From NCBI GenBank assembly GCA_022606135.1, contig JABYQN010000014.1, forward strand, positions 682,001-746,000: a DNA stretch of 64,000 nt, read 5' to 3'. Of the stretch, positions 33,225 to 44,540 are shown piece by piece. The translations under genes and the position numbers were made by a program. The notes under the pieces are model-generated. The model saw only the letters and a list, made by a program, of their open reading frames with translations. It searched no databases and was not told where the DNA came from. How positions within the stretch are numbered: the stretch's first letter is position 1; every line of letters starts with the position of its first letter. Source of the DNA: Fomes fomentarius (taxonomy: Eukaryota; Basidiomycota; Agaricomycetes; Polyporales; Polyporaceae).

Positions 33225-33290
33225 CATCACAGTACTTCGCGCTTTCCAGGCTTCGCACGAACCTAGGAACGCTTGACACAGGAGAGACCT
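33189..33290 (+). repeat. 102-base perfect direct repeat, copy 2
   Basis: This is an exact copy of 29728-29829 but fused to the KHA1 C-terminal coding sequence, out of its natural context. It replaces the last residues of KHA1 and brings in a TGA at 33222-33224. The flanks differ at once on both sides. Confidence 0.95.
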
Positions 33291-35503
33291 AGGTGACGCT
33301 GTGAGACGCGTTAAGCCATCTCAATCAATCCCTCCATCCCATAGCCCGTAGTAGGCTCACCGACAGTGATTTTGTTTGTAGAGTGCACGCAGGTTCAACC
33401 GAGACAGACTCTGCCTGTGCTTGGAGCTCTTGGTCGCCATCTTCGGGGTACTGGTGTGTGTGTGGTAAGTCACGCAGTTGATCAACAAGCAAGATACTGA
33501 TAATAGGCGAAGAGAGGAACAGACGGCAGAGGTCCAAGTCCCTCGTCTGAGGCGAAGCGTCGCGACGCGCGCCCTGGGAATCTTCACACTTTGAGCAGGG
33601 TATGGCCACCACCACACACACGCTCAAAGCACGATATACCCTCGTTCAAAGCCTGGGCGAGGCAGCAATATCAGGAAGAGTTCACTCAATCCTGTCGACG
33701 TTTCCCAGACGACTTGTGGCCACCGACACCTTGCTAGGAAATAACAATGGTGGGACTCCCTCGTGCCACCAGCTAGATACGCTCTCATGTCGCCGCAAAC
33801 TTCAGGCCCAGAACGCGAAAAGGTGCGAGCTAAGGATCTCCGTAGAGATGTCATGTACTTCTTCTCCCCTGAATTTACAGGCAACACGTTCCCTTCGCCA
33901 CCGTGTGCGTGAGGTTGGCATGCAGATTGTGGATATCATGGCAATCGCTTTCGTGCTCCTGAAGCTACCTTGGCGCACCTTCTCGCTCGTCGTGGCACTT
34001 CTACCGGTTCTTGTTGTCACATCCGCCGTTACCATGAAGTCCATTGCCTCATCACTGTACAATATACCTTTCCCCAACATATTCCCCTCGTGTCTGCCAG
34101 TGTCTAGTAAAGTTAACCAACCCTCGTCCATCGTACTTCCCCAGTCCTCAGAGTCTAGGACTTCAGTTTAGACACGACGAGCAGCTTTGACCTTCTCTCG
34201 AACGTCAAGCATCCGGAGCTTGCTGTTGGGTGACTTGGTGGCCGTGGTGCGGGGCGAGCAACGTTCCTGTCAAGATCGTACTAGCAGACGCACTCCAGGA
34301 CTTTGCCAGGGATGCGCGGTACGCGGGTCGTGGTCTACACCTTCAATATCTAGATAATGTTCGACAGGTAGCGTCCCTCGCAGTACATATTGGACGCCGG
34401 CTTACACTGTCTTTCACAGCATTGTCTCTTTCAACACTTACCATTATCGTGCTATCGACGCCGCACAAAGAGATGGCTCTGAGGAGGTCGATGCTGCCAT
34501 TCTTCGGTCATCTCGGTCAAAAATGGATGCCTTCTCCTCTCAGATCACCCACGTCATTCTCGACGCCGCAGTTACGATGTCCGCGCTCCATCGTCTGGAA
34601 GACCAGTTGATCCACATTCACGAGTTGTGCGTCCACGAGGCCTTCTTGGTAACGATGCTCTCGATGATCTACTCTGGGATACTTGAACTATGCTAGACTT
34701 AAATCAAGCCCAAGTGCGAGAGCTACGATACCGTGCAGCCGTACTCGAGGACTCAGCGGAAGGCGAGAACTCACAGCTCGCTAGGGTGGGCTGCATGATT
34801 ACATACGCCACATAATCGGCTGTTCAAGTTCTGTTGGGGCCGTTTCCTCTCTTCCTTTCACTTCTTGCTCCTATTACCACCACCACCACCACTCCCAGTT
34901 TGTCGGACTATCTATTCCCTCCCGCCCCGATGTACTCCCTTTTGCTCAGTTCTGCTCCTTTCCGTTCTGCTCTACCTTTTCTTTGCTTCCCTGTCATCTG
35001 CTCCACATAACTATATGCATTCATCTGTATATACATCATCCTTATATATCAGGTTGCCTTGACACTGCTCCGGCTGAGTCGCCACGCGCGCCTAATGTGT
35101 CCCGCCGGCCTCCTCTCTCCTCCCTCCTCGATTCCACTAACTGTGGCATGTCCAAACTTCTTGTCAGTCTTCTTGTCAGTCTTTAACCTCTTAGGGGTTT
35201 GACTTAATCCTGATGTCGGTCAATCGTCATCTGCCGCACGATGCGCTTGATTCACTCATTATCACAAAGGGCCTTTCGCCGGTAGGATGGGCGTATAGAT
35301 GCCCGTGCCACCGCACTCCAGTTCTCCCTCCCTACCGTATTTGCGCCTTCAACGACACTGATACATCTACTACCTTTTTTGAACAGAACCCACCTAGATG
35401 GATAATTCCCAGTCAGCCCATGTAGACGCTTCCAGGTGCATCATTCTCTTCCGCACTTACACATCCACCATTGCACTGACCACTGCGTTCTCTTAGCCGG
35501 GTT
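33291..35503. other. Gene-poor interval with CT-rich stretch
   Basis: A plus-strand frame at 33602-34171 has a hydrophobic helix (FSLVVALLPVLVVTSAVTM region) but no identifiable domain. From about 34850 to 35060 the plus strand is strongly pyrimidine-rich with a CCA trinucleotide run. No gene is supported. Confidence 0.35.
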
Positions 35504-35959
35504 GTGGCCGACTCGGTGTCAACTTTCAACAGCTTCGAATTTTCGTTCGTGGCGGATGGTATGCTTTACACCCAGACGGGAAAGTTGATCATCATTCATT
35601 CCCTCAACGCCGCGGGCGAGCTTGTCGTTGGTGAGCATGTACGTAGCTTTTCGTTTCGTCAACGTCTCTCAGCAGACATCAGGGACGATGCTCGCCATTG
35701 CGGACTCCGGGCAAAGGCTGCTCATAGGGACTATCCAACCCGACTGGAAATTACAGGAGTACGAGGTATGACTCGGATTCCTTTGTCCCTTCCCACGATA
35801 GTGACTTACTTGCATTCAGGAGATGTACACGACTGCAGTGATATTCCACGACGACAACGCAACCGAGCACCGCTTTTACTTGACTGGTGAAGGTGATAGC
35901 AGCCCGTGTCTCGATCTTATTCGGGCAGCTGTAGTTGCTGCTGAGCGTCGACACCTGTA
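35504..35959 (+). CDS. Small unknown family protein (member 2 of 3)
   Basis: Three exons read well: MADSVSTFNSFEFSFVADGM, YTQTGKLIIIHSLNAAGELV (to a donor near 35631), MLAIADSGQRLLIGTIQPDW with KLQE (about 35690-35757), and after an intron with acceptor TTCAG at about 35819, EMYTTAVIFHDDNATEHRFY with LTGEGDSSPCLDLIRAAVVA to TAG 35957-35959. The three-exon design and strand pattern resemble the gene at 17.8-18.3 kb and the convergent gene below. The start could be further upstream because ATG-like context at 35504 is only GTG. The last 43 bases overlap the 3' end of the opposite gene. Function unknown. Confidence 0.45.
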
Positions 35960-37434
35960 GCGATTTCGGCGTCGTTGATAACCTTGATGCAGGAGAGATA
36001 GTCTTCACGCTCATCGAAGTGGATCTCTACGACCTGAGCATCGGCATTCAGGGGAACAAGTGTCACCAACGACGGGCCCTGCAGAGTCGAGGTATGGATC
36101 AGTCACTCTACCATAGTCCATACAACACTCACTCGGTTCACATGCAGGCAGACTATCTGTGACTCTGGCTTCAAATACATCTGTACGTTCTCGTCAAGCA
36201 CAAAGGCAACCTGAGCTACAGTCGGGTTGGGCGCACGCCGACAGTCAAGAACGTCGCAGATGATAAGGCCATCTGTGCGGCATTGGTATTAGATGAGATT
36301 GGCCTTCAAGGAAAAGGAAGACGGAATCACAGACATTTCTCGTTCGCCACCTCTACAACACTGATGTGTGCAATTGTCCAGCCAGAGCAACCAGAAACGG
36401 CGTAACACGCCTTTGTGGTGCCGAAGGCAACATACGGGATATCAAACCAACTACAGTCCATGTCCTTATCAGCGGGTTCCAGTGTTCTGGTGAGACACAG
36501 TTGGGTACTCACGAGCGAACGGGAATCTGGGTGGCAGAAGACATTGGGTGTCGGCTGTGGCACAGGTGAATGTCCTTGAGAAAGAATGGCGCCTATGTAC
36601 AGGAGGATAGCGTCCATGGACAGACACCTTTGTTCATGCCCCGGGAGGGCCCGAGTATTCCGACACGCCACCTGCAAGCTACGCGCCTTCGCTCGTGAAT
36701 ATCTTCGTGGGCCGAGATGTCTTGATCATTCTCCTACTTCTAAGGCTGGGAGAAGAAGTTCCAGTGAGGATGTACGTCGTAGACAGTGCAGCGATGAACC
36801 TCAACAGAATGCTGCGGGGACATTGTGGAGTTGTGGGTATTTGCGAACGTTGGTCGATGACACTGAGCGTCCAGCAGTTGTGCGGGGCCTACTGCGAGTG
36901 CTTCAACCACAATAAGTGGCTGCCACCAACACAAGCTCTGTTGGGAAGAACTCTGGAGTTTGACCCGCTTCCACCCCTTCACCAGTTACAGGCTTCCGGA
37001 GCGCCTGCAAAGTACGCCTGGTTCATGAACACCCGATCGTCTTGAACGTTGCGAGCTCGGAGAATTTGGGCTCACCGTCCTCCGGAAGCTCCAGCTGTAT
37101 AAGCACGACCTCCATCACGCAGTCGTCGAACCTGCTCGTAGCGTAAGCAGTCAACCCAATCGTCTCGCCCGCTATCATGCATACTCACAAGACCTTGACT
37201 ATAATGAAGAACACCGTGCGAATGTCGAACTCCACCCCGCACTTTCACAGTTCCCACCGCCATTGCGGTCCCGCTCTGCCAGACATACGTCCCGATGCGC
37301 GTCCCAGCAGATGACCTCACCACTCTTCGTCGCACAGAGACTGTAGCAGCTCCGTCATCTCCCGAGTCGTGTACGTCCCCTACTGTCACTCGGTGTATCT
37401 TACTGGACTTTTGATTGGACCCAGCGACATTCAT
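35917..37434 (-). CDS. Small unknown family protein (member 3 of 3), start unresolved
   Basis: The minus strand codes GLIICDVLDCRRAPNPTVAQ, VAFVLDENVQMYLKPESQIV and CLHVNR (about 36272-36133), a GTGAGTG donor, then GPSLVTLVPLNADAQVVEIH, FDEREDYLSCIKVINDAEIA and QQQLQLPE to TAA at 35917-35919. The CDV turn and the acidic strand parallel VMVCEINGHG and FDHDDDF in the 17.8 kb gene. Upstream, an open stretch at 37434-37190 (TRIGTYVWQSGTAMAVGTVK) may be the first exon, but the middle 36.3-37.1 kb is not resolved. The stop lies 43 bases inside the opposing gene's last exon. Confidence 0.35.
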
Positions 37435-38604
37435 GCGCTCGAGCTTCTCTTTCGCGACTGCCGCATATGCGTGGGTCTTTGTCGGCCCATTTCCTTCTCA
37501 GCCACACCGAGGTCGTCTGTCCACGTCCTTGTAGGTCCAATTTAGACCGTTCTCGTGTCTGCACACTAGAATGCCATAGAAGAGAGAGAGCGGAGCGAAG
37601 AGCCGGCCGGAGTACAGTGATAGCGATGAGGAAAGCGAGTGGAAGATATTGAGGACGTTGAGTGAGATCAGAGTCTCGAGGAGCGAGGTTCAATCGATCC
37701 AGCGAGGTCTGGCAATGTAGTGATGGGAGCCATTCTTCCTCGTGATCTTGAGCCATACTACTCAATCAAACCATCAAAAATATACCCTGGAAAATCCGCA
37801 TCAGTCCCTAACTTCCTAACGCTTCCCATACTGGATACTGGGATACTATCCCAGTCCTAGGATTAGTAGTAGAGCGAGCGGATTGAACGCCTTTGATGAC
37901 AGTCCTATTATTTCTGGGCTTCGAGGTCACCCATCTATCAGATGTCGTGACTTTGTAGCCCGGGTCTACAGGTCTTTCTTCTTACTCTACGACCATACAT
38001 TGAATGAAAGTCTCTACAGGTAACGGCAACTACTCAGCCATCCTTCCTCCAGCACGCAGTCTATCTCTATGCGAGTACAAAGCGATTATGCGTTCTTGAC
38101 GAAGTGAACCGTCGGTTCGTCGTCATGCCTGAACTGGATTCGCTCTCCACTGCCATGGAGGTAGCGGATGCCTCTCCTCCCACGTTCGAGCTCGGTGACG
38201 GACTTCTCATCATGGATACTACTTGAAAGCTTGAGACTCTGGATGGTTGCTCCCCTAGGAATGCCTCTTCAGGGGAATATGGGTTTCGCACTGTAGTACC
38301 TATTGTACCTATATGGGAACCAGTCCAATCATGCTGCTACAGGAGCGTACGAGAAGCTCCGCGGATACTGTTGATTTGTCTACACCGACAGATGCGACAG
38401 ACAGAGAGCAAGAGAGAAAACACGTAAGTATGTCACGGTGCACTACCTAAGGGCACTAGCGCCCACGGCTACACAGTCATATCGGACAGCAATGTCTGAC
38501 GTTATGAACTTTGTGGCAGGATTTCAGCAGGAGCTTCCGATTGAGGCGTAGGTCTCGCGCTCGACGACCGAATGAGAGGAGAGCCGTCGAACTTGTGGTC
38601 TTCT
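37435..38604. other. Gene-poor interval with one possible coding end
   Basis: At about 38072-38226 a plus-strand frame reads TKRLCVLDEVNRRFVVMPEL then ASPPTFELGDGLLIMDTT to a TGA. It looks protein-like but is isolated and I cannot name it. The rest is featureless. Confidence 0.25.
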
Positions 38605-39106
38605 TCATGTCATTCCTGCGTACCAAACTCCGGATTCAAACTTGACGTACTCGGTCCAAGCCTTCTCCGGCTCCACCAGCACATACTTGGTCGTGCACTT
38701 GATGGTGCGCAGAGACCTGCACCTTGTCCGGGTTCTGGGAAACGAACTTGTCGTTGCCGATGTACAGGATAGTGCAGGATTCAAAGCCAGAGTCATCACG
38801 TACCGGTGGGAAGAACGGTACGCTCACACCTCCCTCTGCGGCGTCCTCACCATACTTGCACGATTCTACCTGATGCTCTCCTTCCTCAAGATCCTCTCCC
38901 CGAGGCAGAACCTTGACACCGATGAGTGCAGTCGGACCGGAGATAGCAGCACGGTGTAGGGCAGCATCGTGTGACATGTTCTCATCGACAAAGTCCTGAT
39001 GATCGGACCTAGGCGCCGGGGAGATCGTGGATAATATGAGGACAGCGGCCCCAAGTGGGAGGGCCCTAGGCAGATCAACCTCATCGAGATTGGAACGCAC
39101 CAGCAT
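38605..39106 (-). CDS. Unknown coding fragment
   Basis: The minus strand reads LVRSNLDEVDLPRALPLGAA, ISGPTALIGVKVLPRGEDLE, then, after a possible intron, RDDSGFESCTILYIGNDKFV with SQNPDKV, and in a different frame RTIKCTTKYVLVEPEKAWTE with YVKFESGVWYAGMT. The change of frame near 38725 looks like a one- or two-base lesion rather than an intron. Composition is that of a conserved soluble protein, but I cannot assign it. Given its neighbours it is probably another broken gene copy. Confidence 0.35.
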
Positions 39107-39620
39107 ATATATATGATTGAAGGGTTCAGGTGGTAGCCATGTTCTGCGAGCGTACTCGGCCGCGTTTGATAATCAAAGCGCGCACCACAACCACTGTTGT
39201 CCATGACTTACCGCCGCGAAAAGTCCGAGTCGACACGCCTTGCACAGGCTCCGCACATCGGGCGCCACTTTCTGTCACTCGAAGCAGTTGAAATCTTTAG
39301 CGGGTGCAAGTCAACCTCTCTTTGTTTGTGGGCCCTTATGCCTTGTGGCGGTAAAAGGAAGGACCTACTAGCCGAGGGTTCACCAGCCAATCATTTGGGT
39401 TTGTTGAGGTCATTGCACTTGTTGCACCCGTTGCAACCGTTGCACCTTATGGTAAGAAAATTTGACTATCGTCTTTTCGGCATGGTCAGCAAAGGAGACT
39501 AGTTGCACATCACGGCGGGTCAAGCATGTGCCTCCCAATTCAAAACAAGGAGAAAGCATCTTTGCAGTGGCACCCGCAAGTTCTTCCTCTCCACATCAAA
39601 TTGAGTTATCATCTCTCCAC

Positions 39621-40724
39621 ATGGAAAGTAACGAGGAAACCGGGTTCATGGCGAATGTGCTAACTCCTAACATTCAGCAACTCTTCAACGAGATTGCTGA
39701 AGAGCAACACGGTTCTTGTCTCAACAACTCTTCCTTCTCCGCAGCCCTCATCAAGTCACACTTAGAACAATATGCCACCCGTGACCCTAGGGTACTGGAC
39801 GAGCTATTAAATCAGCCCAACACTGAGTACACCGTTGATATGGTGGTAGCTCGCATCCTGGAGTACACGGAACAACAGAAGTCTGGCACTTCCACTACAC
39901 GCTATCAAGGTGCCACTGGATGTGTCGCGGATAAAGATGAGGAGTCCACTTCACGTAGGTGTTGAAGTCCCTTTGTATGAATACTCCCTTAATAGATTCA
40001 TCTATTCACACGCAGCCACCGACGAACATCAGATGCACAGACGGGAAGCCTCGGAAAGCGAGCATCTGCATAGTGAGTGTGGCTCATTCATGCGCAGCGC
40101 CATAGTGACACAATGCATCAGGCGTCTCAAGCGAAGTTGAATCCATAAGGAAAGACTTCTACGAGCTTGAAAGGCGGCTAAAAATGGCCGAAGAGTCTAC
40201 AGCTCGCATCGAGGGTAACATGAAACAACGTTTCAAGGTCTTAGACCACAAGCTGGTAAGACTAGTCTATGATGGTATTCTCAAGCGTACTGGTTCTCAG
40301 AACACAGCAGGATTTGCAAAGCAAGCGCATAGAGGACCTTATGGAGTTGTGCTCACAGCTTGTTGACATCGGGAGCACTGACAACGTGCACGTGAAGACA
40401 TTGCAGACAAACTTGACCAGTAAGTTTTATACTTAGCCAAGCCGTAGATTTAGGCTGAAATTTATGGCTCAGATAAAATGGAGAGTCTGGCAGGCGATCT
40501 GAAGTTGGAATTGCTATCTTGCTTGGCAAAGTATTTTGGGCCGAGTTGTCCAACACATGTGGTAGACGCCAAAGTATGTCCATGGCCTCACCGCTCACAG
40601 GAAGATCAAGTCATGTGCCCGGTATCTTCTCGTCCTTCACGAGCCATATATGATTGTCATCAAGACCACTCATCCGTATCCTTGGGCTTATCCTCGGGCG
40701 TCTGTGATGGAGACGATGATCTAG
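39621..40724 (+). CDS. Unknown coiled-coil protein
   Basis: ATG at 39621 opens MESNEETGFMANVLTPNIQQ, LFNEIAEEQHGSC and DPRVLDELLNQPNTEYTVDM. Later exons code EVESIRKDFYELERRLKMAE, STARIEGNMKQRFKVLDHK (to a GTAAGA donor at about 40255), DLQSKRIEDLMELCSQLVDI, VHVKTLQTNL and ESLAGDLKLELLSCLAKYFG. The heptad-rich helices suggest an extended coiled coil. Exon joints between 39950 and 40130 are not resolved, and the end at 40722-40724 is tentative. I do not recognise the family. It may be an orphan gene or a transposon-encoded second protein. Confidence 0.4.
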
Positions 40725-42557
40725 TACCATCGCAAGTGACGTCCTCATCGTCGAGCCTTCCCAAACTCATAACAGAAGGTATTTTCAGCTCTAGATGAGA
40801 CGCCGCTGTATCTAATCCAATTGCCAGATGAGTACGAAGCAAGCGGACCAACGCTTGTAGAAGAATTGTCGGATATATCATCAGAGTGCGCATGATATGG
40901 TAAAAATGTTAACATCAAAGAGTTGACGTCCAATTTGTATTCATAGAAATGCCCAGCAATACTTGAGTGTCATAGAGGAGAGTCTAAACGCAGAAAGCCC
41001 AGCGCGCTTAACATCCGATCATCTCCGTTTCTCAAGATACGTACAAAAGTGGAGTACCTTGGAAGCTTTCTCCAGCATTTATGCGGCCATGCTCTCAGCA
41101 ATCCCGTGGACAAGTGTGGTTGCTGGATATATGGCAAATGGCCTGCGACAGAACAAGTGAGCTATCATCCACTGGCCCTAGTATATGCCACTGAACAATT
41201 GTGGAGCAGACCGATAGAAGCAGATTGGAACAAGATAATGTGTATGACCATCGTCATCCTGATGACAATCTATGCATATGACGTCTATGTAGAGGTCTCT
41301 ACGGTATGACGAGGGTGAAGGGCGGGTCGACCTCCGGGTCAAAGTCGTGGTGCTGAGCATGAGAAGATAGTTGAGGCTGAGTACTGCCAGTGACTGAACC
41401 GATTGATGGCAGATGGTAGAGAAGCATAGCGTTGACGATGACAATAACATTCCGACATTTATAAGAGGCAATGTGAGATGGTGTAAGCCATAGGCGAGAG
41501 AGATAGACACTAAAGGCAACCAAGTAATGTATTCACGGAATGACTTCTCATGTATGAAGACCCGCGCGCGCCTCCTCGTCATCCTCCTTCATGTATCCTC
41601 CTGCTCGTTCTGCGGCCCACCTGTTATATTAACTCCCACTTCCACACCTCCCGCCCACTCCAAGTTCTCATCCTCTATGATGTTTTCAATAAGTATCCTT
41701 CCTGCAAGATCCCCTTTGTTCCATTTCCTCTTGTTCACTGTCCTTCGTTGGAAGCTGCCATTGTGTTGTGTAGCGCACACCGAACCCCGTTGTGGCGACT
41801 GCGTTACGACATTGACACTCCTTCCAATAGCACTCTTTCACTTGCGTTCCCCTGCGGATTGTTCTCCAGCAGTTCCTCCGACTCATCATCAGAGTTCGGG
41901 TGAAGCTTGAGAGGATAAGCGGCCGCTCCGGAAGAGTCTCGAGCTCCGTTCAAAGTGAAAGTCATCGCCAGCCTGCATAGCTAGTAGTTGGACTGCGGCA
42001 TGACCAAGCTTGTCGTACGTGTCCCTCCAGCAGGGAGGTGGACAGTCCAATAGCACTCTTTCACTTTCAGTACGGGCGGCCAGCCTTTCCCTTTGATGGA
42101 CGTGCGGCAAAGCACATGCAGCGAGAAAGAAATGTAAAGTCATGTAAGTACGAAAACGGTTTCATTGGCACTTTAGAAGGAATGCTAACATGGTGTTAGA
42201 GACTCAATAAGAGCTGCTTCGAAAGTGGACATAAGCGGTCATCGATCATCTGGCACGCCCATACTCACTTATGTTTGCTTGAGCCCTCACTGACACACCG
42301 GCATGTCGCATAGAACTGCAAGAGTCGTTGCGTCTATCCCAGATGTCTACATCGCGGGTGATTACGTAGGCATCGCACAAGTACTCACTCATCGTCAAAT
42401 GCTCCGAAGTTCCGTGAGTGATCTCATCCTTGTCCAGGAAGGGGGCAGTGATAAGAAGTAAGATGCGGCCAACACACTGACACCCTCATCTCGCTCTCGC
42501 TTAGCCCAAGGAGGTCGTGCGTGCGGAGCTTCTGGAGGCACGTCGTCGTACAATTGC
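40725..42557. other. Interval without a supported gene
   Basis: Several short frames occur on both strands, some Ser/Pro-rich (41527-41910, plus). None shows a domain or a convincing splice structure. An 18-base stretch TCCAATAGCACTCTTTCA near 41821-41839 recurs at 42047-42065, so a small diverged duplication is present. Confidence 0.35.
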
Positions 42558-42561
42558 AGAC

Positions 42562-42663
42562 GGACAGAAGGACAGACGGACAGAAGGACAGACGGACAGA
42601 AGGACAGAAGGACAGAAGGACAGAAGAAGGACAGACAGAGTCTGACAGACAAAGACAGACAGA
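42562..42663 (+). repeat. Minisatellite of 8-base unit GGACAGAA/GGACAGAC
   Basis: Eight perfect-length units occupy 42562-42625, alternating AA and AC at the end in the first five units, then four AA units in a row; a GAA slip and further ACAGAC repeats run to about 42663. The strand is nearly free of T. On the minus strand it can be read in frame as repeating Ser/Pro/Val/Leu residues. Confidence 0.95.
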
Positions 42664-43324
42664 CGCCGACGGATACTGCCACGTGCACTCAATGTAACAA
42701 CTTTAACTACTAACAACTATTACCTTCTCTGAGATGTCGGCCGGGCGTCCTTCGGGTTCGCTTCTGCGTCTAGGCTCCTGCGAGCTGGCGATGGGCGAGA
42801 CCTCCTCACATGGGCGTGCAACGATAGTAGACCTCTCCACACAATCGAAACCTCGTCTGACACGTAGGCACTTGAACAGAGGTAGTCTCTGAATCCTACC
42901 CTGACCTTTCTCCCGTTTGACGCATATGTTGCACCACTAGACTCTGGGATCCCGCGCTGTCGGAGGTCCTCGGTATGTCAATTCGGAGACCAAGGTACCG
43001 CCTAATTGTACCGTGAGCTTGGTCCGCCGACCGCTAGGCTCTCGGACAGAGCGATACAAGTCAACACAAGATATACGTAACCGGGGGTCTGCCTCTGCAC
43101 GCCGTCATCTGATCCCTTCAATTCCAACGTCGTTCGCTCGTCGGAGCCTTGTGCGAGCATAGCCCCTCGCACAGCTCACTCGACCTGTTTCCAAAGCTGC
43201 CTATCTGTCATTGCTCCACCTTCGTCTCTCTCGCTCTCTGTTGCAGAGTCCCCATCATTTTCCTCTGCGCCCTCCTCTTCTTGTATGCCACCAAATCCCC
43301 TTCCGTCAAAGGTCTTCCTCAGCC
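42664..43324. other. Gene-poor interval
   Basis: No gene supported. It may include the upstream region of the pseudogene that follows. Confidence 0.35.
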
Positions 43325-44540
43325 ATGCACAATCCAGGATCACGCGCGAAGGTACCCGTGCAGCCTCTCGCTGTCTCGGCCACTCTCGGTCCCCCATTGG
43401 CGAGAAAATCTTCTAGTCCCGCTTCTTCTATCACGATGCAGCCAAAACTCCTCCCTGAAAGACTACGCTAAAATTTGATGTGAGTCTGCCCTCTGCGACG
43501 AACACACTCGCGCAAGATGAGGACGACTGGCGTGGCTCACGAGCGCTGGGCGCCTCGATTCCGGCGCCCGGCCCGATCCTCACCAGTGGCGGACCACAAC
43601 GGCCACGCCACCCTTTCTCGCACAAACCCATCTAATTCTGCCTTCCACTCAGCCCTCGACGACGACCGCAACTACATGACCATCGACTACCCCTCAAACG
43701 GCCCGGTCGAGAACGTCGTCGTCGCCCGCTCGCCACTCGGACAAGGCAGCGCGCCTCCTAGGCATCTGCTCGAGGTCGGCGCACTGCCTCCGTCTCAGTC
43801 GGGCCCAAATCTACCCCTGGTCTCCCTCTATGTTGTCTCTGGTCTACCCAAGAGCGCGCACACATGGACGCTTGCCGATACGGACTCGGTCTTGGGTCTG
43901 CACCATAGCGAAGGTGCAGTTGGCAGGTGGTAGAGGCAGGAGGTGCTGGGTAGCACTATTGGTCCTGGCTTCGGGGAGGAGAAAGTATGAAAATGTAAGA
44001 AAAAGAGCAAGAACGACAACACTGCCTCTTGACATGTTCAGCTCCTCCAGCAAATAGGAGGTCCGGAAGATGCTCTCCACAGCACTCAAGGTACGTATCC
44101 CCGCACCGCATGCACGCACTTGATTGGCCCACGTCCTGACTGCGGTGGGGTGCCAGCTCTCGTTTACCCAGCCAGCGTCAACCGTCCACAACTCCTTGAC
44201 TACCAACTTGAAAACGTTGACTACCAAAACGAACACCTCTCAATACGCGTATCCGTACGCCGACGACCTTCTTCCCGTCATGCCTTCTGCGTATCTCGGC
44301 CCTTCTTCCACCTTCCTATCATCGAATGGTCACGCGACTTATGTGCGGGGAACTGCTGACCTCGGCAGTGGCATGAACTGTTCGAACAGCGGACAAGTCA
44401 CCTATCACGGCGTCTATCTCGCAGTCTGGTCGCATGCAGACGCAGAGCGCACGGCGCACGGCTGCAATCCGTCGTACGCTAGAGGCTGGACCTGCGTGAA
44501 AGGAGGATCGCCCAGAGCCATGTTGCGTCCAGCATGCGCA
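43325..44540 (+). pseudogene. Conserved-looking unknown gene with several stop codons
   Basis: A likely first exon (43325-43471) codes SRAKVPVQPLAVSATLGPPL and ends at a TAA just before a GTGAGT donor. The main exon has HSALDDDRNYMTIDYPSNGP, VENVVVARSPLGQGSAPP, HLLEVGALPPSQSGPNLPLV, SLYVVSGLPKSAHTWTLADT and LHHSEGAVGRW. It then continues in the same frame through three stops (TAG 43931, TGA about 43988, TGA about 44030) with RQEVLGSTIGPGFGEEKV and HVQLLQQIGGPEDALHST, which still look coding. I believe this is a widely conserved mushroom protein but cannot name it. Ser/Thr/Tyr-rich exons follow until copy B of the dispersed repeat begins at 44541. The interrupted but otherwise clean frame marks it as a young pseudogene. 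Confidence 0.5.

Noticed and set aside
42501..42716. Minus-strand frame with Ser/Pro/Val/Leu repeats
   Set aside because: It is simply a translation of the GGACAGAA minisatellite.
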